A stretch of DNA of 64,000 nucleotides from Pseudomonas hunanensis. GTDB lineage: Bacteria; Pseudomonadota; Gammaproteobacteria; Pseudomonadales; Pseudomonadaceae. This document shows, piece by piece, positions 34,443 through 42,995 of this stretch. A model generated the notes under the pieces. The model was not told where the DNA came from. It was given only the letters and a program-made list of their open reading frames with translations, and ran no database searches. The DNA is taken from assembly GCF_013393325.1 (NCBI RefSeq), contig NZ_QJRC01000097.1, positions 1 to 64,000 on the forward strand, given 5' to 3'. Each line of letters opens with the position of its first letter. Positions within the stretch are counted from its first letter, which is position 1. Both the position numbers and the translations under genes were made by a program.

Positions 34443-35390
34443 ATGGACACCCTGCAAAACATGCGTGCTTTCAGTTGCGTAGCCCAGCTTGGCAGCTTTA
34501 CCGCTGCTGCCGCGCAACTGGATACGACCACCGCGAACGTGTCGCGGGCGGTCTCCAACCTGGAAGCCCATCTGCAAACAAGGCTGCTCAACCGTACCAC
34601 CCGCCGCATTGCGCTGACCGAGGCCGGCAAGCGTTACCTGATGCGTTGCGAACAGATTCTTACCTATGTGGAAGAAGCCGAAGCCGAAGCCAGCGATGCC
34701 CACGCCCGCCCGGCCGGGCAGTTGAAGGTGCACTCGATGACCGGGGTGGGCCAGCACTTTGTGGTCGATGCCATCGCCCGCTACCGCGAGTCGCACCCGG
34801 ACGTCACCTTCGACCTGACCATGGCCAACCGCGTGCCCGACCTGCTCGACGAGGGTTATGACGTGTCCATCGTGCTGGCCACCGAACTGCCCGATTCGGG
34901 GTTCGTGTCACAGCGCCTTGGCATCACCTACAGCATCGTCTGCGCCTCGCCCGGCTACATCGCCCGCCACGGCACTGCGCACAAGCCCGCCGACCTGCTC
35001 AAGCATGCCTGCCTGCGCATGGTCAGCCCGGTGATCCCGCTGGAAAAGTGGCTGTTCGACGGACCGGAAGGCCAGGAGATGGTCAACATCACCAGCTCGC
35101 CGTTCATGGTCAACACCGCTGATGCCATGAAGACCGCGATCCGCAGCGGCATGGGCGTAGGCGTGCTGCCGATCTATTCGGCCATCGACGGCCTGCGTGA
35201 CGGTAGCCTGGTGCGAGTGTTGCCCGAGTACCGCCTGCAGGAACTGAACCTGTACGCCATCTACCCATCGCGGCAGTACCTGGATGCCAAGATCAAGACC
35301 TGGGTCGAGTACCTGCGCAACTCGCTGCCAGAGATTCTCGCGGCCCATGAGGCGGACCTGAAAACCCATCAAGTGCTCATCGCCAACTAA
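34443..35390 (+). CDS. LysR-type regulator divergent from the AaeAB-type pump
   Basis: The 315-residue protein starts M-D-T-L-Q-N-M-R-A-F-S-C-V-A-Q-L-G-S-F-T-A-A-A-A, a standard LysR helix-turn-helix of the AaeR/DmlR-like branch (R-L-L-N-R-T-T-R-R-I-A-L-T-E-A-G). An effector-binding domain follows. Divergence from the OMF-AaeB-DUF1656-AaeA operon suggests it activates that pump in response to an aromatic acid. The reductase gene lies 78 bases downstream and could also be controlled by it. Confidence 0.9.
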   Translation: MDTLQNMRAFSCVAQLGSFTAAAAQLDTTTANVSRAVSNLEAHLQTRLLNRTTRRIALTEAGKRYLMRCEQILTYVEEAEAEASDAHARPAGQLKVHSMTGVGQHFVVDAIARYRESHPDVTFDLTMANRVPDLLDEGYDVSIVLATELPDSGFVSQRLGITYSIVCASPGYIARHGTAHKPADLLKHACLRMVSPVIPLEKWLFDGPEGQEMVNITSSPFMVNTADAMKTAIRSGMGVGVLPIYSAIDGLRDGSLVRVLPEYRLQELNLYAIYPSRQYLDAKIKTWVEYLRNSLPEILAAHEADLKTHQVLIAN

Positions 35391-35468
35391 AAAGCTGCTG
35401 CATGGCGGGGGTGGACAATGGTAGGTTGCTAACCAATGTCCACCCCCGCCTTGCAGAGAAGTTGCCCG

Positions 35469-36443
35469 ATGAAAAAGACTGTCCTGGCCTTCAGCCGTAT
35501 CACCCCGGCCATGGCCGAGCGCCTGCAGCAAGACTTCAACGTGATTCTGCCCAACCCCAAGCTCGGCGACATCAACGCCCAGTTCAACGAAGCCCTGCCC
35601 GAGGCCCACGGCCTGATCGGCGTTGGCCGCAAGCTGGGCCGTGCACAGCTTGAAGGCGCGGCCAAGCTGGAGGTGGTGTCCAGTGTTTCGGTCGGCTATG
35701 ACAACTACGACTTGGACTACTTCAACGAACGCGGCATCGCCCTGACCAACACCCCCGACGTGCTCACCGAAAGCACCGCCGACCTGGGCTTCTCGCTGAT
35801 CATGGGCTGTGCCCGCCGCACCGCCGAACTGGATGCCTGGACCAAGGCCGGCAACTGGCAGGCCACCGTAGGCCCGGCCCATTTCGGCAGCGATGTGCAT
35901 GGCAAGACGCTGGGTATCGTCGGCATGGGCAACATCGGCGCTGCCATTGCCCGCCGTGGCCGGTTCGGTTTCAACATGTCGGTCATCTACGCTGGCAACA
36001 GCCGCAAGACCGCGCTTGAGCAAGAACTTGGGGCGCAGTTGCGCAGCCTGGAGCAGTTGCTGGCCGAAGCGGACTTCGTGGTCATTGTGGTGCCGTTGTC
36101 CGACGCCACCCGCAAGCTGATTGGCGCCCGCGAGCTGAAACTGATGAAGCCGAGTGCCTTCCTGATCAACATCGCTCGCGGGCCGGTGGTGGATGAAGCG
36201 GCGCTGATCGAAGCCCTGCAGAACGGTACCCTTCGTGGGGCTGGTCTGGATGTGTACGAGAAGGAGCCGCTGAGCGATTCGCCGCTGTTCAAGCTGCCCA
36301 ATGCGCTGACCTTGCCGCACATTGGTTCGGCCACTGCCGAAACCCGTGAGGCCATGGCCAATCGGGCGATGGACAACCTGCGCGCGGCGCTGCTGGGCGA
36401 GCGGCCGCGGGACCTGGTGAACCCGCAGGTGTGGAAGGGCTGA
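35469..36443 (+). CDS. D-2-hydroxyacid dehydrogenase (2-ketoaldonate / glyoxylate reductase, GhrB-like)
   Basis: The 324-residue protein has the NAD(P) fold motif G-M-G-N-I-G-A-A-I-A-R-R and the D-2-hydroxyacid dehydrogenase signatures M-K-P-S-A-F-L-I-N-I-A-R-G and P-H-I-G-S-A-T-A-E-T-R. The catalytic Arg, Glu and His are in the usual order. It most resembles GhrB/TkrA enzymes that reduce 2-ketogluconate, glyoxylate or hydroxypyruvate. The start M-K-K-T-V at 35469 is preferred to one 33 bases upstream. A large hairpin follows the stop. Confidence 0.9.
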   Translation: MKKTVLAFSRITPAMAERLQQDFNVILPNPKLGDINAQFNEALPEAHGLIGVGRKLGRAQLEGAAKLEVVSSVSVGYDNYDLDYFNERGIALTNTPDVLTESTADLGFSLIMGCARRTAELDAWTKAGNWQATVGPAHFGSDVHGKTLGIVGMGNIGAAIARRGRFGFNMSVIYAGNSRKTALEQELGAQLRSLEQLLAEADFVVIVVPLSDATRKLIGARELKLMKPSAFLINIARGPVVDEAALIEALQNGTLRGAGLDVYEKEPLSDSPLFKLPNALTLPHIGSATAETREAMANRAMDNLRAALLGERPRDLVNPQVWKG

Positions 36444-36453
36444 TAGCGCTCTA

Positions 36454-36547
36454 TTGCCTGCACCGGCCCTTTCGCGGGTAAACCCGCTCCCACAGGTCCA
36501 GAACGCTGTGGGAGCGGGTTTACCCGCGAAAGGGCCGGTGCAGGCAA
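36454..36547. repeat. 94-base perfect REP inverted repeat
   Basis: Two exact 42-base arms (TTGCCTGCACCGGCCC ... GCTCCCACAG and its complement) around a 10-base loop, between the convergent reductase and EamA genes. It contains the GCGGGTAAACCCGCTCCCACAG REP core. Likely a bidirectional transcript end and a recombination- or polymerase-blocking structure. Confidence 0.92.
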
Positions 36548-36555
36548 CGCATGTC

Positions 36556-37458
36556 CTATTTGGCCACCACAACACCGCCAGCCACCCGGACCCGAGGCTT
36601 GCGAAACACCAGCACATTCCCCGCCATCACCGCCACCAGCCCCAACAAGGCCGGTGCCGTCCACTGATACCCCTCGGCCACCGCCGACACATTCAACGCC
36701 ACCAACGGAAACAGCACCGTGCAGTAGGCCGCGCGCTCTGGCCCCATGCGGCCGACCAGGGTCAGGTAGGCGGTGAAACCGATCACCGAACCCGGAATTA
36801 CCAGGTACATCAGCGAACCGATGTAGCGGGTGTTCCACTCCATGTTGAAAGGAATGCCGCTGACCAGGCAATAAACCATCAGCATGGCCGCCCCGTAGAC
36901 CATGCCCCAGGCATTGGTGGTCATGGGCTTGAGCCCGGCCTTCTGCTGCATGCTCGACAGCATGTTGCCCGCCGAGAAGCACAGCGTGCCGAGCAGCGCC
37001 AGGCCAAGGCCGTACAGGGTTTCACGGCTGGCCGCATGATGGGACAGCTCGGGCCAGAACAGAAGCCCCAGCCCAAGCAGGCCCAGGGCACCACCGCCCA
37101 GTACATTGGCGGCGATTTTCTGGCCGAAGAAGACCCGCGCATTAAGTGCGTTCCACAGGGTTGCAGTGGAGAACACCACGGCGATCAGACCACTGGCGAT
37201 CCACTGGCTGGCAGTGAGAAAGCACATGAAATTGACGCAGAACAGGCAAAAGCCCTGTGCCAGGCAGATCAGGTGGCCACGGCGGTTCATCGGTTGCAAG
37301 CGCCGGGTGAGCAATAGGATGGCGAACAGGATCAGGCCGGCCAGGGCGAAGCGATAGACGATCGAGACCGGGATGGCGACCACGCCCAGCTGGAGCTTCA
37401 AGGCGATCCAGGTAGTGCCCCAGATCAGGACGGTGAGCAGGTAGAGTGACAGGTTCAT
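36556..37458 (-). CDS. EamA/DMT-family transporter
   Basis: The 300-residue inner-membrane protein has ten hydrophobic segments in two EamA repeats, starting M-N-L-S-L-Y-L-L-T-V-L-I-W-G-T-T-W-I-A-L-K, the typical first helix. Drug/metabolite exporters of this type move amino acids or other small metabolites; the substrate is not evident. It is divergent from an AraC-family gene, which is a likely regulator. Confidence 0.9.
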   Translation of the reverse strand: MNLSLYLLTVLIWGTTWIALKLQLGVVAIPVSIVYRFALAGLILFAILLLTRRLQPMNRRGHLICLAQGFCLFCVNFMCFLTASQWIASGLIAVVFSTATLWNALNARVFFGQKIAANVLGGGALGLLGLGLLFWPELSHHAASRETLYGLGLALLGTLCFSAGNMLSSMQQKAGLKPMTTNAWGMVYGAAMLMVYCLVSGIPFNMEWNTRYIGSLMYLVIPGSVIGFTAYLTLVGRMGPERAAYCTVLFPLVALNVSAVAEGYQWTAPALLGLVAVMAGNVLVFRKPRVRVAGGVVVAK

Positions 37459-37490
37459 GGCGGCAGTTCCTTGGGCCTTTCAGGATCGGT

Positions 37491-37526
37491 GCCCGGCGCT
37501 TCGCGGGTAAACCCGCTCCCACAGGG
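37491..37526. repeat. Single REP element upstream of the EamA gene
   Basis: CGGTGCCCGGCGCTTCGCGG then GTAAACCCGCTCCCACAGGG is a single copy of the GCGGGTAAACCCGC-type REP in the divergent EamA/AraC promoter region. Confidence 0.7.
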
Positions 37527-37643
37527 ATCACCAGTGTTAGATAGATGGGCCTTTACCGGCTTGCACAAACTTGCGCTTTTCTTGCGCCAGTAGATGTCAC
37601 GCTGTGCAGGGCGCAGTAGGATGACTGGCAAGAGGAACCCGCC

Positions 37644-38519
37644 ATGACGCCACTCACCCAGTTGCAAGTGTTCAACGCCATGCATGCCTCGCCCCACGCC
37701 CGGCTGGAGCTGAGCGCGCACCTGGGCGACGGGCTGGCGGCGGCGTTGTGGAGCAACCGTGACGATGCTCGTGATTACCAGGCACCGACCCATCACACCC
37801 TGTCGTGCTACATCGCCGACGGCACCGGCACCTTCCGCCGCCAACGCCCGGCCGACAAGGGCGCACCCGGCAAGCTGTGCGTGATGCCGGCCGGGCAGGA
37901 ATCGAACTGGGTGGTCAATGGCGCGATCCGGCTGTCACACCTGTATGTCAGCGAGGCGCAGTTCGCCCTGGGCTGCGTGCGCCTGCTCGACCGTGAGCCA
38001 CGGGAGCTGCAACTGCAGGAGGCGACCTTTCTGGACGATCCACAGCAGGCGGCACGCTTTCGCCAACTGATCCAGCTGGACTGGGACGAGCCCGGCGAAC
38101 GCCTGCTGGCCAGCAGCCTGGCACACGAAATCGTCGACCATGCGCTGCTCAGCCAGGTCGGGCTGCGCCAAGGCCTGCGCCTGAAAGGTGGGCTGGCGCC
38201 GAACCTGCGCCGGCAGTTGGTCGAGTACATCGAAGCGCACCTGGACCAGCCGATTACCCTGGGTGAACTGGCCTTGCGCTGCAACTTGTCCGAATACCAC
38301 TTCGCGCGCATGTTCCGCGCCAGTTTCGGGTTACCGCCGCATCAGTATTTGCTAGCCAGGCGGCTGCAACGGGCTTGTGAGCTGTTGCGACTGGGGGAAA
38401 TGCCGCTGGGCGAAATTGCCCTGTTGTGCGGGTTTGCCAGCGCCAGCCATTTCAGTAACCGCTTCCGGCAGGCCCTTGGCGCAACGCCTGGGGAATATCG
38501 CTCGGCCATTCGCGGCTAA
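37644..38519 (+). CDS. AraC-family transcriptional regulator
   Basis: The 291-residue protein has a C-terminal AraC DNA-binding domain with two helix-turn-helices (I-T-L-G-E-L-A-L-R-C-N-L-S-E-Y-H-F-A-R-M-F and the second ending G-F-A-S-A-S-H-F-S-N-R-F-R-Q-A-L-G), plus P-x-x-Y-x-L near the join. The N-terminal domain is cupin-like and variable. It is divergent from the EamA transporter. Its stop codon lies inside the left arm of a REP pair. Confidence 0.92.
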   Translation: MTPLTQLQVFNAMHASPHARLELSAHLGDGLAAALWSNRDDARDYQAPTHHTLSCYIADGTGTFRRQRPADKGAPGKLCVMPAGQESNWVVNGAIRLSHLYVSEAQFALGCVRLLDREPRELQLQEATFLDDPQQAARFRQLIQLDWDEPGERLLASSLAHEIVDHALLSQVGLRQGLRLKGGLAPNLRRQLVEYIEAHLDQPITLGELALRCNLSEYHFARMFRASFGLPPHQYLLARRLQRACELLRLGEMPLGEIALLCGFASASHFSNRFRQALGATPGEYRSAIRG

Positions 38520-38572
38520 AGCCGCTCCCACAGAGTAACGCGATCCCTGTAGGAGCGGCTTTAGCCGCGAAG
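38510..38572. repeat. REP pair overlapping the araC-type stop codon
   Basis: TTCGCGGCTAAAGCCGCTCC then CACAG (38510-38534) pairs with CTGTAGGAGCGGCTTTAGCC then GCGAA (38548-38572) with one mismatch. The TAA stop of the AraC gene is part of the left arm (GGC-TAA-AGCC). It separates convergent genes. Confidence 0.88.
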
Positions 38573-38591
38573 AGGCCGGCACAGGCTGTAC

Positions 38592-40982
38592 TTAAAACTC
38601 AAAGGTACTCGACAAACTCACCTGCCGCGCATCTCCAATCGCCACAAAGTACTGGTTCACCGCCGAGCTGTAGTAAACCTTGTCGAACAGGTTCTTCACG
38701 TTGAGCTGCAGGCGCACGTTGTGTTCATCGAGCTTGGTCTCGTAGCTGGCGAATGCATCCGCCACGGTGTAGGACGGCAGGTCGAAGGTGTTGGTCGAGT
38801 TACCCGACCGCTCGCCCACGTAGCGCGCACCCGCACCTACCCTCAGCTTGTCGCCACCGAACAGGCTGCCGAAGTCGTACACAGCCGACAACGAACCACT
38901 GTGCTTGGCTACGTTCTGCAGGCGGTTGCCTTGCAGGTCCGGGTCCTTGGTAACCTTGGCATCCGTGTAGGCATAGCTGCCAATCAAGCTCCAGCGATCA
39001 GTCAGCTGGCCGGTCAGGTCAAGTTCCACGCCTCGTGAATTGACTTCACCCGCGTTGCTGTAGACCGTCTCGCTGGTGCTGGCGTCGAAGTTCGAAACCA
39101 GGACGTTGCGTTTGGTGATATCGAACAGCGCCAGGGTGCCTGTGATGCGGCCCGGCATATCGAGCTTGGCCCCCAGCTCCCACGACTTGCCCTCTTCCGG
39201 GGCTACCGACGAGTCGAGCACGATATTGCCGGTCAGTGGCGCAATGGTGGAGTTTGGCTTGAACGATTCGCTGTAGCTGCCATAGAACGACAGCTGGTCG
39301 TCGACCTTGTAGACAATGCCGGCGTGAGGCACCCAGGCCTGGCCACTGATGTCGGTATTGACGTGGAACGGGCGGCCGCGACCGGCGTACTGGTCGTACT
39401 GCTGGAAGCGCGCGCCGGCCACCAGGATCCAGTGCTCGTCCAGGTGCAAGGCGTCCTGCACGAACAGCGCATCGGTGCGCAGCTTGTCGGTCTGGTCGCT
39501 GTCACTGGCGCGCACCGTGCTGCCTTCCACTTCCTGACCGTAGACTGGGTCCACATAGCTGAACGTGGACTTGGCCGTCTGGCGAATCAGATCACCCCGG
39601 AAAATCTTGCGGTCTTCGTGGTCGATGCCGAACAGCAAGTCGTGCTGCATGCCGGCCACTTCCACGTTGCCTGCCAGGCTGACGGTCGCGAACTGGTCAC
39701 GGCTCATGGCGTTGTGGGTGCCGTCGATGCTGCGTGTCAGCGTGCCTTTTGCTTCGTTGACGGCCGTCACCCGCACCTGGCTGGCATCGTAGGTTTCACG
39801 GTTGAAGCTGTAGCCGAAGTGCAGCTTCCAGTCATCGGCCAACTGATGGTCGACTTCCAGGCGATACAAGTCGGAGCGCCCTTCCATGTCGTTGAAGGGC
39901 TCGTCCAGACGACGCGTGGCGGGGATGTTCAGCGGGTGGCCGTTGTTGCCGAACGCGGTACCCCGATCGAACGGGTAGAGAAACTCGCGGTGCTCGTAAG
40001 CCACCACCACCTGGGTATCTTCGCCCAGCCAGGCCAGCGACGGCGCCACCAGCGATTCGCGGTGCACGCCGTAGTTACGCCAGTAGTCTTCGTCCTCGTG
40101 GTCGACGACCAAGCGGTAGGCGAAGTTGCTGTCGCCCAGCGCGCCAGTGCTGTCGAGCCCGCCGCCACTGCCGTTCTTGCCACTGCCGTAGGTCGAGCCA
40201 CGCACGGTCAGGGCGTTGTACTGCTGCAGTTGCGGGCGCTTGCTGACCACGTTGATCACCCCACCCGGGTCCTGAATGCCGTACAGCAGCGAAGCCGGGC
40301 CCTTGAGCACTTCGACCCGCTCGGTGCTGGCGTTGAGGCTGCGGCCCTGCACGATGGGCATGCCATCGCGCATGATCGAGCCATCGCGGTTGTCGCCGAA
40401 ACCACGCTTCATCACCGTGTCGGACGTGCCACCGAAGTTATTGCCCTGGGTAATGCCGCTGACATTGGCCAGGGCGTCATCGAGGTTACGCGGCGCCTGA
40501 TCACGGATGACCTGCGCCGGTACCACGTTGATCGCCTGGGGGATGTCCTGGTTAGGGCCCTGCCCGCGCATGATCGAGGCGCTAGCCGGGGGCTGATAGC
40601 TGTAGTCATCCAGTTGCGAGGTCACCGTTGTGGCCTGCAGGTTGAGGGCACCGGAGGTGTCGGCAGCTTCGAGGGTGAAGGTGCGTGCATCGACGCGGCG
40701 CCAGGCCAGCCCGGAAGTACCCAGCAGCTGTTGCAGGGCCTGTTCGGCGCTGTACCGGCCATTTAGCGCAGGCGCCTGCACGCCTGGTAGCTCAAGGGTG
40801 TAGACCACGCTCCGGCCGGTGGTACGACTGAAAGCGTTGAGTGCCTGGGCCAAGGGCTGGGCTGGCTGGGCGAAGGCGTAGGCCTGCTGTTGCTCGGCGG
40901 CGCAGGCCAGGGGGGCGACAGCGATGGCAGGCAGCGTAGCAAGGCCTAGCCAGAGAGGGACGCAACGCGGGGAGAACTTCAT
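38592..40982 (-). CDS. TonB-dependent siderophore receptor with signalling domain
   Basis: The 796-residue precursor has a signal peptide (cleavage near A-C-A-A, about 29), an N-terminal STN signalling domain (about 30-105), a plug domain with I-N-V-V-P-A-Q-V-I-R-D-Q, and a 22-strand barrel ending S-S-T-F-E-F. This is the FpvA/FoxA/FiuA-type receptor class that both imports a ferric siderophore and signals to an anti-sigma factor. The FecR- and FecI-type genes directly upstream on the same strand are its likely partners. The siderophore is not evident. Confidence 0.93.
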   Translation of the reverse strand: MKFSPRCVPLWLGLATLPAIAVAPLACAAEQQQAYAFAQPAQPLAQALNAFSRTTGRSVVYTLELPGVQAPALNGRYSAEQALQQLLGTSGLAWRRVDARTFTLEAADTSGALNLQATTVTSQLDDYSYQPPASASIMRGQGPNQDIPQAINVVPAQVIRDQAPRNLDDALANVSGITQGNNFGGTSDTVMKRGFGDNRDGSIMRDGMPIVQGRSLNASTERVEVLKGPASLLYGIQDPGGVINVVSKRPQLQQYNALTVRGSTYGSGKNGSGGGLDSTGALGDSNFAYRLVVDHEDEDYWRNYGVHRESLVAPSLAWLGEDTQVVVAYEHREFLYPFDRGTAFGNNGHPLNIPATRRLDEPFNDMEGRSDLYRLEVDHQLADDWKLHFGYSFNRETYDASQVRVTAVNEAKGTLTRSIDGTHNAMSRDQFATVSLAGNVEVAGMQHDLLFGIDHEDRKIFRGDLIRQTAKSTFSYVDPVYGQEVEGSTVRASDSDQTDKLRTDALFVQDALHLDEHWILVAGARFQQYDQYAGRGRPFHVNTDISGQAWVPHAGIVYKVDDQLSFYGSYSESFKPNSTIAPLTGNIVLDSSVAPEEGKSWELGAKLDMPGRITGTLALFDITKRNVLVSNFDASTSETVYSNAGEVNSRGVELDLTGQLTDRWSLIGSYAYTDAKVTKDPDLQGNRLQNVAKHSGSLSAVYDFGSLFGGDKLRVGAGARYVGERSGNSTNTFDLPSYTVADAFASYETKLDEHNVRLQLNVKNLFDKVYYSSAVNQYFVAIGDARQVSLSSTFEF

Positions 40983-41111
40983 GGACGCTGACCTGTGAGA
41001 GGGATATTACTGCGAATGAATCGCACTTCCACTCATTACACGGATGCCACGTCCTGTTACCTCACCCGCTATCTGAAAAATATTTTCCTGTGCCGACCGC
41101 TTCGCCGACAA

Positions 41112-42092
41112 CTACCGAATCAGGGTCAAACGCCCCAACACCGTCTGCCGCGAAAAGCCCATCACATTGCCCAACGAATCCAGCGCCAGCAACGGCTCGG
41201 CCACCGGGAAACTGCCGCTGACCTTGCGCTGCCCCAGTTCGCCATCCAGCAGCAGGATGCGCCCTGGGTAATAGCGCCCAAGGTCCTCGAGCACCTGCGC
41301 CAGCGGCACCTGGTAGTAGTTCAGCCAGCCTTCCCGCCAGGCCAGGCGGTTATCACTGTCCACCGCCAACGTGTCGCCCGCGCGCCCTGCGCGATAGGCC
41401 ACCTGCTGGTTGGCAGTCAGTTCACGCACCAACGCGCCCGGAACAGGGCTAACCCCCACGCGCCCACTGCGCACCGTGACCAGCGCTCCCTCACCCTGCT
41501 CGCGCACCTCGAACTGGGTACCGAGGACTCGCACCTCGCCACCGGCAGCTTCGACCATGAACGGCTCGCCGGTATGGGTCACCTGGAAGAACGCTGCGCC
41601 ATGCAGCAGCCGCACACGGCGCTCGCCCTGGTTGAAATCGACCGCAATGGCGCTACCTGCATCAAGCGTGACCTGCGACTGGTCAGCCAAGGTCACCTGG
41701 CGCACCTGCCCGTTACTGCTGTAGTCCGCTTGCAGGTCCTGCAACCAGTAACCCGGGTGCCAACCACCTGCAATACCTAGGGCCAGTACCATGCAGGCTG
41801 CCATCGCCAGTGCTGCCACCCGCCGCCACCGGCCACGGGGCGCTGGCCTGGCCATGGCATCGAGGTAGCGGTGCAGGGCTTGCTGTTCTTCGTCGGCCAA
41901 CCGCTGCGCCGGGGCGGCACTTTTCTGCCACAGCGCCTGCGCCTGTCGGTAGGCTGCACGGTGCCCTGGGTCGGCCAGCAACCAGCGCTTGAACGCCGCC
42001 CCTTCGGCTTGTGCGGGCTGCTCGTTGATGCGGCTGAGCCATTGCAGGGCGGCCTGGGATTGCGCCTCGGTGATGGGGGGCATGCTGCTCAT
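41112..42092 (-). CDS. FecR-type anti-sigma regulator (first system)
   Basis: The 326-residue protein has a DUF4880 cytosolic N-domain (about 10-50), a single membrane segment (about 91-110), a periplasmic FecR domain and a C-terminal secretin/TonB-like STN-interacting domain. A twin-arginine W-R-R-V-A-A-L precedes the membrane segment. Start M-S-S-M-P-P at 42092 has GGGAG ten bases upstream and overlaps the sigma gene by four bases, so coupled synthesis is likely. It would relay the occupied-receptor signal to the sigma factor. Confidence 0.9.
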   Translation of the reverse strand: MSSMPPITEAQSQAALQWLSRINEQPAQAEGAAFKRWLLADPGHRAAYRQAQALWQKSAAPAQRLADEEQQALHRYLDAMARPAPRGRWRRVAALAMAACMVLALGIAGGWHPGYWLQDLQADYSSNGQVRQVTLADQSQVTLDAGSAIAVDFNQGERRVRLLHGAAFFQVTHTGEPFMVEAAGGEVRVLGTQFEVREQGEGALVTVRSGRVGVSPVPGALVRELTANQQVAYRAGRAGDTLAVDSDNRLAWREGWLNYYQVPLAQVLEDLGRYYPGRILLLDGELGQRKVSGSFPVAEPLLALDSLGNVMGFSRQTVLGRLTLIR

Positions 42093-42664
42093 CGACGGGC
42101 GCTCCCTGGCCGGCGTGGGGTGGGCGCGGGTTCGGCAATACTCGCCTTGCACGCTTCAAGGGCGCGCATCATATGCTTTTCCACAGCACTCTGGGACAGT
42201 TGCATGGCTTTGGCGATCTCGCCGTACTTGCAGCCGTGAATGCGGTTGAGCAAAAAGATCTGCCGGGTGCGCTCGGGCAAGGCACGCAAGGCGGCTTCGA
42301 TTCGCTGCAAGTCGTGGTCGATCTCCACGGCCTGCTCCGGGGCATGGCCCATGGCCGCTTCATCTACCTGCAGAGCAACTTCGGCCACGCGTTCGCGGCT
42401 ACCCTCGCTGCGCAAGTGGTCGATGGCCAGGTTACCGGCGCACCGCAGCAAGTAGGTGTCCAGCGCTTCGACCTTGACCTCGGGGCGGCGCCAGAAGCGT
42501 AGAAAAAGCTCCTGGACCAGGTCCGAAGCGGTAGCCCGGCAGCCGACCCTGCGGCTGACCAGCGCCTCCATGCGCGCGCGCTGGGCCTGGAACACCTGGA
42601 CGAAACGAGCACGCGCGCCTGCGCTGTCGGCGTCAGGCTCTATGCTATCGCTCTGCTCGCTCAC
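42089..42664 (-). CDS. ECF sigma factor, FecI-like (first system)
   Basis: The 191-residue protein has region 2 (D-L-V-Q-E-L-F-L-R-F-W-R-R-P then A-L-D-T-Y-L-L-R-C-A-G-N-L-A-I-D-H-L-R) and region 4 (L-P-E-R-T-R-Q-I-F-L-L-N-R-I-H-G and S-Q-S-A-V-E-K-H-M). The GTG at 42664 is chosen because upstream codons belong to a different gene; the ribosome site is weak, and the DUF3325 stop lies four bases before it, suggesting re-initiation. FecI-like sigmas typically direct transcription of the cognate TonB receptor. Confidence 0.88.
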   Translation of the reverse strand: MSEQSDSIEPDADSAGARARFVQVFQAQRARMEALVSRRVGCRATASDLVQELFLRFWRRPEVKVEALDTYLLRCAGNLAIDHLRSEGSRERVAEVALQVDEAAMGHAPEQAVEIDHDLQRIEAALRALPERTRQIFLLNRIHGCKYGEIAKAMQLSQSAVEKHMMRALEACKASIAEPAPTPRRPGSARR

Positions 42665-42668
42665 AGCG

Positions 42669-42995
42669 TCACACGGCAAACACGGCAAGCAACGGGCCCA
42701 GCACCCCACTGGCGGCGGCCAGGCCCAACAGCAGGCGCGGCTGGTATGGCAGGCCAAACACCCACAGCGTCACCCCGGCCATCGTCACCGCCGTCCACTC
42801 CACCAGGCCATGAGCCCAGCCACGCAGGTGCACGCTGAGCGCCAACGACAGCATCAGCAGCAGCCAACCCACGACACGCAACAGGCGCAGCTGCCCTGGG
42901 CGCGGCTTGCGCCCAAGCAGGTCGCTAAAGTGCTTTTCCATGGCAAGGCAGAGGGCGACGAAGCCTGCGAATGCGATCAGTGCGTTACCCAGCAT
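42669..42995 (-). CDS. DUF3325 membrane protein
   Basis: A 108-residue hydrophobic protein with about four membrane segments, starting M-L-G-N-A-L-I-A-F-A-G-F-V-A-L-C-L-A-M. DUF3325 proteins are small inner-membrane proteins often found beside PepSY proteins in siderophore loci; function unknown. Its start overlaps the PepSY stop by one base (TGATG) and it is followed four bases later by the sigma factor. Confidence 0.82.
   Translation of the reverse strand: MLGNALIAFAGFVALCLAMEKHFSDLLGRKPRPGQLRLLRVVGWLLLMLSLALSVHLRGWAHGLVEWTAVTMAGVTLWVFGLPYQPRLLLGLAAASGVLGPLLAVFAV

Noticed and set aside
41012..41024. GCGA-N5-TCGC dyad upstream of the left siderophore receptor as a Fur box
   Set aside because: Only about 10 of 19 positions match the Fur consensus, not clearly above chance.
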